NCBI GenBank assembly: GCA_007131465.1
Contig: SLQN01000207.1
Span: 1-7,025 of the forward strand
Source: Paracoccaceae bacterium
Lineage (GTDB): Bacteria > Pseudomonadota > Alphaproteobacteria > Rhodobacterales > Rhodobacteraceae
Length of the DNA stretch: 7,025 nt
Reading direction: 5' to 3'
Translations under genes and position numbers: made by a program
The notes under the pieces: generated by a model
Database searches by the model: none
What the model was told of the DNA's origin: nothing
The model's input: only the letters and a program-made list of their open reading frames with translations
Shown: positions 1 through 5,481 of the stretch, piece after piece
Position numbering within the stretch: position 1 is the stretch's first letter
Layout: every line of letters begins with the position of its first letter

Positions 1-71
1 ACCTCCTCGAATGCTTCACCCCGCAGGAATGCGCAAATTACCTCATCAATGCCGGATATGCTTCAAGCTGA
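1..71 (+). CDS. IS630-family transposase, C-terminal end (partial)
   Basis: A reading frame enters from the left edge (first full codon at 3) and stops at TGA 69-71. It gives 22 residues ending in FTPQECANYLINAGYASS. The pattern F-x-P-x-E-C-x-N-Y-(F/L)-x-x-A-G-Y close to the stop is typical of the C-terminus of IS630/Tc1-like DDE transposases, which cut and paste at TA dinucleotides. Only the tail is visible, so neither the catalytic DDE residues nor the integrity of the gene can be judged. A CTAG tetramer at 84-87, thirteen bases after the stop, would suit the preferred target of the type element IS630. The element end may lie there, but no matching left end is in the window. The family call is from memory of the motif. 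Confidence 0.6.
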   Translation, partial: LLECFTPQECANYLINAGYASS

Positions 72-137
72 TCTCATCGCGCTCTAGGCATATCGGGACC
101 GATGGGTTCTCAGGCGTGAGAGGTAGCCTTCAGACCG

Positions 138-412
138 GGCTGGCTGGGGTTCAGTTTCAGCAACTTCAACCTTCAGGCTGGACCCGATGATTTCCCGGGC
201 AGCCAGGGTGGACGCAAATTCCTGCGCGATGCGCTCTACATGCACGCGCCTGTCGCGGCCCGCTTCAACCCGGATCTGCGACAGAGATACCAGACCATGA
301 TCCAGGCCGCCCCCCCCCCAAAGTCGCTCTGACGGCGCTCATGCGAAAGATGATCGCACTGGCAAACGCACTCGTCCAGAACGACAGCAAATGGACACCA
401 AAAACAGCTTGA
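138..412 (+). pseudogene. IS110-family transposase remnant, frameshifted
   Basis: The C-terminal domain of an IS110/IS116/IS902-type transposase can be read here, but only by changing frame. The segment from 207 reads GGRKFLRDALYMHAPVAARF, followed by NPDLRQRYQTMIQ. After a run of ten C (310-319) the match continues one frame over, from 320, as KVALTALMRKMIALANALVQ and on to W-T-P-K-T-A and TGA at 410-412. One extra C would restore the frame at the run. Upstream, about 140-181, a weak match (LAGV...SGW) lies in the same frame as the 3' part, implying a second compensating shift around 182-206. The family's N-terminal DEDD catalytic domain is missing, so this is a dead fragment. The part from 207 to 412 is well supported; the upstream boundary is a guess. 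The element is probably an old insertion in the same mobile region as the IS630 tail. Confidence 0.7.
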
Positions 413-536
413 TCAAGACGGATACGCTAGATGTCTGTGCGAAAATCAATTCGATATCCACTTGGAAGTCGCGCAGAATACTGGTACATAATTAGCATCA
501 GCCAAGAGGATTAACTGCATTTTATCAATGACTTGA
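413..536. other. Non-coding stretch, no recognised gene
   Basis: This stretch lies between the IS110 remnant and the tRNA-like 3' end. It is more A/T-rich than the genes to the right. I see no convincing open frame, terminal inverted repeat or RNA gene in it. It is probably the non-coding end of the IS110 element plus remnant island DNA. A weak sigma70-like pair (TTGGAA at 462-467, TACATA at 485-490, 17-base spacer) is present but unsupported by context. Confidence 0.4.
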
Positions 537-575
537 GCGCAAAGTGCGGGAGTTCGAGTCTCTCATCACCCGCCA
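537..575 (+). other. tRNA 3'-end-like fragment, possible attachment-site scar
   Basis: The sequence matches the last third of a class II tRNA. A short variable-arm hairpin is formed by GCGC (537-540), AAA and GTGC (544-547). A T arm follows, with stem GGGAG (548-552), the seven-base loop TTCGAGT (553-559) and stem CTCTC (560-564). Next come a seven-base acceptor 3' strand ATCACCC (565-571), a discriminator G (572) and an encoded CCA (573-575). A discriminator G together with a long variable arm would suit a serine tRNA, but this is not certain. The complementary acceptor 5' strand (GGGTGAT), D arm and anticodon arm are not found upstream, so this is not a complete tRNA gene. Integrases often recombine in the 3' half of tRNA genes and leave such a copy at the far end of the island. 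The position between transposon remnants and ordinary chromosomal genes fits this. It could also be a chance or degraded tRNA. Confidence 0.5.
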
Positions 576-659
576 TCCGGCCGCAAGACGGCAAACGCTG
601 CTCCACAGGCTCAGGCGATTCGCGGGGTTTTGCGCAGGCAGCAGAAGGGACGCAAGCTC

Positions 660-1106
660 ATGCCGATCTATGTCGACGCCGATGCCTGCCCGGTCAAGGA
701 CGAGGTCGCGCGCGTGGGGACGCGCCACCGGCAGCAAGTGTTCATCGTCTCGAATGGCGGGTTGCGTCTGTCCACCAACCCGCTGATACAGACGATCATC
801 GTGGCCGAAGGGCCTGATGCGGCGGATGACTGGATCGCCGAGCGGGCAGGCCCCGGCGATATCGTGATCACGGGCGACATTCCTCTGGCTGCGCGCTGTA
901 TCGCGGCGGGCGCGCAGGTTCTCAAGCATGATGGCACGGAACTGACGCCTGCGAATATCGGCAATGTGCTGGCAACCCGTGACCTGATGGCCGATCTGCG
1001 CGCGATGGACCCGTTCCGGCAAGGGTCCGGTCGCGCTTTCCAGAAGGCCGACAGGACACGGTTTCTCAACGCGCTGGAACGTGCAGTCCGGCGCAGCGCG
1101 GGCTGA
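660..1106 (+). CDS. YaiI/YqxD family (DUF188, UPF0178) protein
   Basis: A 148-residue protein, the usual length for this conserved but poorly characterised family, which belongs to the PIN-like nuclease fold group; its biological role is not established. Family hallmarks are visible. The N-terminal DADACPVK (residues 6-13) carries two aspartates and a cysteine. SNGG is at 31-34 and a conserved GPDAADDWI at 51-59. [12 protein letters not shown] (66-77) adds further acidic residues, and the C-terminal FQKADRTRF (127-135) is typical. The start at ATG 660 is chosen because AAGGGA (645-650) sits nine bases upstream and because family members begin with M-x-I-Y-V-D-A-D. An in-frame TTG at 630 would add ten residues unlike the family. 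The gene converges on pxpA with 90 bases between them and has no obvious functional link to it. It appears intact and is the first core-chromosome gene right of the mobile region. Confidence 0.9.
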   Translation: MPIYVDADACPVKDEVARVGTRHRQQVFIVSNGGLRLSTNPLIQTIIVAEGPDAADDWIAERAGPGDIVITGDIPLAARCIAAGAQVLKHDGTELTPANIGNVLATRDLMADLRAMDPFRQGSGRAFQKADRTRFLNALERAVRRSAG

Positions 1107-1136
1107 AGCGGGGGGCGTCGAACCGGAGGATGCGCC

Positions 1137-1153
1137 GCCGCGTGCTGCGCGGC
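1137..1153. terminator. Possible bidirectional terminator hairpin
   Basis: Between the convergent YaiI-family gene and pxpA a perfect 6-bp inverted repeat, GCCGCG (1137-1142) and CGCGGC (1148-1153), encloses a five-base loop. Its position between two converging stop codons suits a terminator serving both genes. There is no T run on either side, so it would be a weak or non-canonical terminator, and such GC-rich hairpins also arise by chance in this kind of genome. Confidence 0.3.
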
Positions 1154-1196
1154 AGTTCTGACACACGGGGCCGCCGACCCGTCAATCCAGTGCCCC

Positions 1197-1973
1197 CTAC
1201 GCCCCCCGCGCACCCTCGAATGGCGTGATCGTGACGCCTTCTGCGGCAAGCGCGTCGTGCAGCGACAGTGCAAGCGCCACTGCACCCACTGTGTCGCCAT
1301 GCAGGCAGATCGTGTCGATTCGGGCGGGCAGATGCGTGCCCTGCGCTGTGATGATCGCACCTGCGCCCAGCATCGCAAGGATACGCGCGCAGACGGTATC
1401 GGGGTCATGGATCACGGCACCGGGCAGGCGGCGGTCGATCAAGAGCCCGTCCTCGGTGTAGGCGCGATCGGCAAAGATTTCCTGCGCCATGCGCGCGCCA
1501 AGGGCTGTCGCGGCGCGGGCCTGCGCTGTGCCGGAAATCACCATCAAGATGATCTCGGGGTCCACGCCCAGCGCGCCCTCATAACAGGCGCGGGCAAGGT
1601 CTTCGTCCTCGGCGGCCATGTTGGCCAGCGCGCCGTGCAGTTTCAGATGCCGCACCTGCCCACCCGCCAGCCGCGCCATGGCCTGCGCCGCGCCCAACTG
1701 ATAGGCCACAAGATGCCGGGCCTCGGCAGGGGCAATCTGCATCCGCCTGCGGCCAAAGCCTTGCAGGTCGGGCAGGCCCGGATGCGCCCCGATCCCGACC
1801 CTGTTTTGAACGGCCATCGCCATGGCATGCGCCATCACATCAGGATCCCCGGCATGAAACCCGCAAGCGATATTGGCCGATGAGATGACTTTCAGCAACT
1901 CGGCATCCGCGCCCATCGGCCAAGGGCCAAAGCCCTCGCCCATATCCGCATTCAGGTCGATCCGGGTCAACAT
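1197..1973 (-). CDS. pxpA: 5-oxoprolinase subunit A (LamB/YcsF family)
   Basis: A 258-residue cytoplasmic protein of the LamB/YcsF family, subunit A of the ATP-dependent 5-oxoprolinase PxpABC that opens 5-oxoproline (pyroglutamate) to L-glutamate. Length is close to the E. coli homologue (about 244). Family signatures are present in order: DLNADMGEGFG (6-16), NIACGFHAGDP (34-44), GAHPGLPD (62-69) with GFGRR (72-76), HLKLHGAL (109-116), ADRAYTEDGLL (168-178) with the R-x-x-PGA segment, and CLHGDT (223-228). The conserved Asp and His residues in these motifs are those expected of the family's active-site cleft. The ATG at 1973 is preceded by AGGGAGG at good spacing and lies inside the end of pxpC; the two genes overlap by seven bases, suggesting translational coupling. 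It is the last gene of pxpB-pxpC-pxpA, the same order as ybgJ-ybgK-ybgL in E. coli. No defect is seen. Confidence 0.95.
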   Translation of the reverse strand: MLTRIDLNADMGEGFGPWPMGADAELLKVISSANIACGFHAGDPDVMAHAMAMAVQNRVGIGAHPGLPDLQGFGRRRMQIAPAEARHLVAYQLGAAQAMARLAGGQVRHLKLHGALANMAAEDEDLARACYEGALGVDPEIILMVISGTAQARAATALGARMAQEIFADRAYTEDGLLIDRRLPGAVIHDPDTVCARILAMLGAGAIITAQGTHLPARIDTICLHGDTVGAVALALSLHDALAAEGVTITPFEGARGA

Positions 1974-2989
1974 GAGGCCTCCCTTTCAAGTTCATCGCCG
2001 CGCGTCACGCCACTGACAAGCTGATAGGCCAGAAGATCGGCAATGTCATGGGGGTCGCGGATCAGGGGCCGCAATCCGCCCCGCAGCCCCGCACGGCGCC
2101 TGGCCTCCGCACTTTCCAGCGCCACGGCGTCTTCCAGCGAAATGAATTTGAACCACAACTCTGCGCCCGCCGGGGCCTGCACGAGGCGGGGCAGATCGCA
2201 GGGCAGGACAGTGCCAATGCGCGGATAGCCCCCCGTTGTCTGGCATTCCGACAAGAGCACGAAGGGCGTGCCGTCGCCTGTGATCTGGATATCACCGGGC
2301 ACGATGATTTCCGACAGGATGTTCAACCCTGCATCCAGCCCGAATCCCGCGCCCTGATGGATCAGCCGCTGGCCCATGCGATTGCCGCGCGTGTCCTTCT
2401 GAAACCGGGTGGATATGAAGCGCGCGCGCAGATCGGGCGGGAATAGCGCTGTCTGCGGGGTTTCTACCAGCCGTAGCGCGCCCCCGTCGAAACGGGCCTG
2501 CGGCGTGAAGGTCAGGCCCGCCCGCACCCCGCTATCCGCGCCCAAGGGCAGGCTGTCGCCGGCTTCCAGCATCTGCCCGATCCCGGCGGCCAGATGCGCC
2601 GAACGCGCCTTAAGCACCCTCTCTGCCGCGATGCCCCCGCCAAGATGCAGATAGCTGTAGCCGCCTGCACTGGCGCTCATCTCCAGCCGCGCGCCCGTCG
2701 GCAAGGCGTGGCTGGCCTGCCATGTCAGCGCCGCCCCGTCGCAGGTGGCGCGCATCGGCGCGCCGGTCAGGGCGATGCGGGTCGGCTCGGTCACCTCCAC
2801 GCTCAGGAAACTGCCAGCGATTTCCAGCGCCGCAAGCTGAGTGTCCTGCCCCAGAAGTGCGGCGCCTTCCGCCAGCGCCAGCAGGTCCGCGGCCCCGCCG
2901 CGCGACAGGCCCTGCGCCAGATATCCAGGCCGCCCCAGATCCTGTATGGTGACGCCGGGGCCGACGCGGTGCAGGTGTATCTGTCCCAT
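1967..2989 (-). CDS. pxpC: 5-oxoprolinase subunit C (biotin-dependent carboxyltransferase-like, KipA/YbgK)
   Basis: A 340-residue KipA/YbgK-type protein that works with PxpB and PxpA in ATP-dependent 5-oxoproline hydrolysis. It belongs to the fold group shared with allophanate hydrolase and urea carboxylase domains. Visible signatures are TIQDLGRPGY (14-23), LEIAG (55-59), IALTGAPM (72-79), GNRMGQRL (202-209), NILSEIIVPGDIQI (223-236) and QTTGGYPRIGTVLPCDLPRL (250-269). In many homologues the segment near residue 31 reads SGAMD and the one near 248 reads D-x-Q-TTGGYP; here they are GGAAD and E-C-Q-TTGGYP, which may be a subfamily variant. The tail beyond about residue 303 (PLIRDPHDIADLLAYQLVSG) is longer than in E. 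coli PxpC (about 310 residues). The ATG at 2989 is chosen because the protein there begins like the family and its A is shared with the pxpB stop (TGATG). The open frame continues upstream to 3340 but that part is out-of-frame pxpB. Confidence 0.93.
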   Translation of the reverse strand: MGQIHLHRVGPGVTIQDLGRPGYLAQGLSRGGAADLLALAEGAALLGQDTQLAALEIAGSFLSVEVTEPTRIALTGAPMRATCDGAALTWQASHALPTGARLEMSASAGGYSYLHLGGGIAAERVLKARSAHLAAGIGQMLEAGDSLPLGADSGVRAGLTFTPQARFDGGALRLVETPQTALFPPDLRARFISTRFQKDTRGNRMGQRLIHQGAGFGLDAGLNILSEIIVPGDIQITGDGTPFVLLSECQTTGGYPRIGTVLPCDLPRLVQAPAGAELWFKFISLEDAVALESAEARRRAGLRGGLRPLIRDPHDIADLLAYQLVSGVTRGDELEREASC

Positions 2990-3744
2990 CAGCCCAGCCT
3001 TTCTGCCACAGCGCCGCCCTGCGGGTCGCTTTCGCGGATCGCCTCGAACGCGGCGCGCGTCACGGGCTGGAACAGGACCTCGTCGCCGGGGCGCAGCACG
3101 AACGGGTCGGGCTGATCGGGGCGGAACAGCCGCAGGGCGGTCTGGCCGATATGGCGCCAGCCCGTGGGGGTGCTGACGGAAAACAGCACCATCTGCCGGA
3201 TCGCCACGGCCAGCGCGCCTTCGGGCACGCGCGCGGTCAACCCGGTCTGGCGCGGGATGTCCCAGTCCGGGGGCAATTCGCCCAGATAGGGCTGGCCCGG
3301 CGCGAAGCCGATCGTCTGGACCCGCAAGGGGACCGCGCAAAGCGCTGCGACCGCATCATCGGGCGACAATCCGGCAAGGCTTGCGGCCTCGTCCAGTTGC
3401 GGGGCCAGATCGGTTCCGAACACCGCCGGGATTCGCCACAGCTTGCGCCCTTGCGGCAGGCTGGCCTGATACCAGTCGCGGCTGCGCAACAGGTCCTCGA
3501 GCGCATGCCGGGTCCGGGCATGGTCGGTCTGCCCAAGGTCGAGGCGCAGATACACCGAGGTCAGCGAGGTGCTGGTCTCCATCACCCCCGGCAGCGATTC
3601 GGTCTCCACAGCGGCGCGGAATGCAAGGGCTGCCCGGTTCGCGGCTTCGGTCAGACTTTGACCGAAACTGACCAGAACGCCATCAACCCCGAGCGCCCGC
3701 ACGCTGGGCAAGGTGTCAGATGCTTGGCTGGCAGGAGGGGTCAC
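2989..3744 (-). CDS. pxpB: 5-oxoprolinase subunit B (KipI/YbgJ family)
   Basis: A 251-residue KipI/YbgJ-family protein, the partner of PxpC in the 5-oxoprolinase complex. In Bacillus the homologue KipI also inhibits the sporulation kinase KinA, but that role is not expected here. Signatures are SVRALGVDGVLVSFG (14-28), IPAVFGTDLAP (105-115) leading into AGLSPDD (124-130), GFAPGQPYLGELP (146-158), RVPEGALAVAIRQ (172-184), and TPTGWRHIGQT (192-202) followed by LRPGDEVLF (217-225). The start is set at GTG 3744 because GGAG lies five bases upstream and the product is then closer to the usual length (E. coli about 218). The open frame extends to a TTG at 3807, but that start has no ribosome-binding site and lies in an A/T-rich promoter-like stretch. 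It is the first gene of the operon and shares one base with pxpC. It is divergent from dctP. Confidence 0.9.
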   Translation of the reverse strand: MTPPASQASDTLPSVRALGVDGVLVSFGQSLTEAANRAALAFRAAVETESLPGVMETSTSLTSVYLRLDLGQTDHARTRHALEDLLRSRDWYQASLPQGRKLWRIPAVFGTDLAPQLDEAASLAGLSPDDAVAALCAVPLRVQTIGFAPGQPYLGELPPDWDIPRQTGLTARVPEGALAVAIRQMVLFSVSTPTGWRHIGQTALRLFRPDQPDPFVLRPGDEVLFQPVTRAAFEAIRESDPQGGAVAERLG

Positions 3745-3777
3745 GATCGCTCCGATGCTGCATTTTTCCGGCGTAAA

Positions 3778-3807
3778 CTGATAGAGTCTGGGCTGCAACT
3801 CAATCAA
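3778..3807 (-). promoter_or_regulatory. Possible pxpBCA promoter
   Basis: On the minus strand TTGATT (3807-3802) and TATCAG (3783-3778) form a sigma70-like -35/-10 pair with an 18-base spacer. This would place transcription start near 3771, about 27 bases before the preferred GTG of pxpB. The pair is imperfect, and the TTGATT lies within a small TCAAA repeat, so this is only a plausible site. Confidence 0.3.
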
Positions 3808-3870
3808 ATCAAATTTTTTTGTTGACGAAATGGCGGCATAATGTCAACGATAAATTCGCACAACGTCAAG
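3799..3870. promoter_or_regulatory. Divergent control region with three GTTGAC/GTCAA hexamers at 22-bp steps
   Basis: The gap between pxpB and dctP contains an A/T-rich block (TCAA, TCAAA, TCAAA, then a run of seven T, 3800-3820) followed by three related hexamers. These are GTTGAC at 3821, its reverse complement GTCAAC at 3843, and GTCAAG at 3865. Starts are exactly 22 bases apart, close to two helical turns, so all three lie on about the same face of the DNA. The first two form an inverted repeat with a 16-base spacer. A regulator dimer binding here could control both the uptake and the hydrolysis genes. TTGACG (3822-3827) could also be a -35 box for dctP, but no good -10 is found at 16-18 bases. 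The pattern is seen directly; the function is inferred. Confidence 0.4.
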
Positions 3871-3894
3871 AGTGCAGGATCAGGGAGATCAACA

Positions 3895-4866
3895 ATGACA
3901 TTTCACATCAAGATGGCCGGAGTCGCAGTCGCACTGGCCGCCTCGCCCGCGCTGTCGCAAACTGCGTGGGACATGCCGACGCCTTACGGCGATGCCGTCT
4001 TCCATACGCAGAACATCATGGCCTTCGCCGATGATGTGCGCGAGGCAACAGACGGGTCGCTGGACATCACGGTGCATTCGGCAGGATCGCTGTTCGCACA
4101 TGGCCAGATCAAGGATTCGGTGCGCCGTGGCCTTGCGCCCATCGGGGAAATCCTGATGTCCCAGCTTGTCAATGAAAACCCCGTCTTCGGGGTGGACAGC
4201 ATTCCCTTCCTTGCGGCCAGCTATGACGAGGCCGAGGCACTTTGGGCCGCATCGCGCGGTGCCGTCTCGGACGCGCTGGACGCGCAGGGGCTGACGCTTC
4301 TGTTCTCGGTTCCGTGGCCCGGCCAGTCGCTGTTTCTGCGCGAAGAAGTGACCGAACCGGCGCAGTTGCAGGGCGTGACCTTCCGGGCCTATAACAACGC
4401 GACCGAGCGCATGGCGCAACTGCTGGGCATGATCCCGACGCAGGTGGAGGCAGGCGATATCCCGACCGCCTTCAGCACCGGGCGCGTGGCCTCGATGATC
4501 ACCTCACCCTCGACCGGGGTGTCGTCGCAGGCCTGGGACTATGTCAGCCACTATATCGACGTGCAGGCCTGGCTGCCCAAGAACATGGTCTTCGTGAACT
4601 CCTCGGCGCTGACAGCGCTGTCCGAGGACGAGCGCGAAGCCGTCATGGCTGCGGCGGAAGCAGCCGAGGCGCGGGGTTGGGAGATGTCGCGCGCGGAAAC
4701 CGACACCCAGATTGCGGCGCTGGAAGCGGCAGGCATGGTGGTGATGCAGCCCTCCGAGGCCCTGTCGGCACGGCTGGCAGAGATTGGCGAGATCATGGCT
4801 GCCGAATGGCTGGAAGGCGCTGGTGACGCGGGCGCGGCCGTGCTCGACGCCTACCAGTCCGAGTAA
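3895..4866 (+). CDS. dctP: TRAP transporter solute-binding protein (DctP family)
   Basis: A 323-residue periplasmic substrate-binding protein of a TRAP (tripartite ATP-independent periplasmic) transporter. A short signal peptide is visible: lysine at 6, a hydrophobic stretch from 7 to 16, and a likely cleavage after ALS-21 before QTAWDMPTPY. The DctP fold features follow: HTQNIMAFADDV (37-48), VHSAGSLFAHGQIKDSVRRG (60-79), the central VTFRAYNNATERMAQLLGMI (161-180) with Arg164 at the place of the family's carboxylate-pairing arginine, and EAGDIPTAFSTGRV (185-198). This suggests a small organic acid ligand. Bordetella pertussis DctP6 and DctP7 are known to bind pyroglutamate, and the divergent pxpBCA operon suggests the same ligand here; this is context, not residue-level proof. 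ATG 3895 is preferred over ATG 3841 because it has AGGGAG seven bases upstream and puts the signal peptide at the N-terminus. The gene is followed by a strong hairpin before dctQ. Confidence 0.9.
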   Translation: MTFHIKMAGVAVALAASPALSQTAWDMPTPYGDAVFHTQNIMAFADDVREATDGSLDITVHSAGSLFAHGQIKDSVRRGLAPIGEILMSQLVNENPVFGVDSIPFLAASYDEAEALWAASRGAVSDALDAQGLTLLFSVPWPGQSLFLREEVTEPAQLQGVTFRAYNNATERMAQLLGMIPTQVEAGDIPTAFSTGRVASMITSPSTGVSSQAWDYVSHYIDVQAWLPKNMVFVNSSALTALSEDEREAVMAAAEAAEARGWEMSRAETDTQIAALEAAGMVVMQPSEALSARLAEIGEIMAAEWLEGAGDAGAAVLDAYQSE

Positions 4867-4874
4867 CCGACACC

Positions 4875-4902
4875 AAAGGCAGGGCCATGCGCCCTGCCTT
4901 TT
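4875..4902 (+). terminator. Intrinsic terminator or attenuator between dctP and dctQ
   Basis: AAAGGCAGGGC (4875-4885) pairs perfectly with GCCCTGCCTTT (4891-4901) to give an 11-bp stem with a five-base loop, ending in TTTT (4899-4902). It starts eight bases after the dctP stop and ends 24 bases before dctQ. Such hairpins after binding-protein genes often let only part of transcription through or stabilise the upstream message, so the binding protein is made in excess over the membrane subunits. No separate promoter for dctQ is evident in the short gap, which favours partial read-through. Confidence 0.75.
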
Positions 4903-4926
4903 GTCATCACCACAGGGGGCGCGCAA

Positions 4927-5481
4927 ATGCGCAAGGTCTTGAACGGACTCTATGCAGGCGCGCTCGCGTTGGCCTGTCTGGCGATGGTGGCGATTGCCAC
5001 GCTGGTGCTGATGCAGATCACCGGCCGGATGGTGGACAGGACGCTTCTGCTGCTGGGGGCCACGCCACTTGGGCTGTCCATCCCGTCATTGTCGGATTTC
5101 GGCGGGTTTCTGTTCGTGGCCAGCGCCACGCTGGCCCTGCCCGCCACATTGCGCGCGGGCGGGCATGTGCGCGTCAGTCTGCTTCTCAGCCTCGGTGGCC
5201 CCACACTCCGGCGCATTCAGGGCGGTCTGGTGCTGATTGCCGCGCTGGCGCTGGCAGGCTTTGCGACATGGCATTCGGGCGCGCAGGCGCTGGATTCGTG
5301 GCGCTTCAATTCCGTGTCCTTCGGCATGGTGCGCGTGCCGCTGTGGATACCGCAAGGGATCATGACGCTGGGCTTCGGGCTGCTGCTGGTCGCGGTCATC
5401 GATGAACTGGTGTCGGTGCTGCGCGGGCAGGACCCGGCCTATCAGACCGCCGAAGACGACCGCAGCACCGGGGGGCACTGA
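4927..5481 (+). CDS. dctQ: TRAP transporter small permease (DctQ family)
   Basis: A 184-residue inner-membrane protein with four predicted hydrophobic segments, roughly at 10-31, 55-75, 97-118 and 137-165, as expected for the small TRAP membrane subunit. The family's short motif after the second segment appears as AGGHVRVSLLL (77-87), and the entry to the last segment is RVPLWIPQGIM (136-146). DctQ pairs with DctM and helps dock the loaded binding protein. ATG 4927 is preceded by AGGGGG with about seven bases of spacing. The stop shares its last base with the dctM start (TGATG), so the two membrane subunits are probably translationally coupled. The hydrophilic C-terminus (QDPAYQTAEDDRSTGGH) would be cytoplasmic. 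Confidence 0.92.
   Translation: MRKVLNGLYAGALALACLAMVAIATLVLMQITGRMVDRTLLLLGATPLGLSIPSLSDFGGFLFVASATLALPATLRAGGHVRVSLLLSLGGPTLRRIQGGLVLIAALALAGFATWHSGAQALDSWRFNSVSFGMVRVPLWIPQGIMTLGFGLLLVAVIDELVSVLRGQDPAYQTAEDDRSTGGH

Noticed and set aside
104..125. Small inverted repeat TCTCA-GGCG-TGAGA (108-121) as a terminator or IS end
   Set aside because: The stem is only five base pairs, with no T run and no matching terminal repeat nearby.
462..490. Sigma70-like promoter TTGGAA / TACATA
   Set aside because: The -10 is a poor match, there is no gene close downstream, and such pairs are expected by chance in A/T-richer DNA.
537..575. A complete tRNA gene
   Set aside because: Only the 3' third is present; no acceptor 5' strand, D arm or anticodon arm pairs with it in the upstream 100 bases.
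630..659. TTG at 630 as start of the YaiI-family gene
   Set aside because: The extra ten residues are not family-like, and the ATG at 660 has a good ribosome-binding site.
668..1408. Minus-strand open frame spanning the YaiI-family gene and the pxpA end
   Set aside because: It crosses two well-supported genes, has no recognisable motif and is arginine/serine-rich like other shadow frames in high-GC DNA. The similar frame at 525-1166 was rejected for the same reason.
2990..3340. N-terminal extension of pxpC giving 457 residues
   Set aside because: This part lies inside pxpB in another frame, has no family similarity, and the family-like start at 2989 couples to the pxpB stop.
3841..3894. Upstream ATG at 3841 as the dctP start
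   Set aside because: It would put 18 polar residues before the signal peptide and lacks a ribosome-binding site; ATG 3895 has AGGGAG at good spacing.
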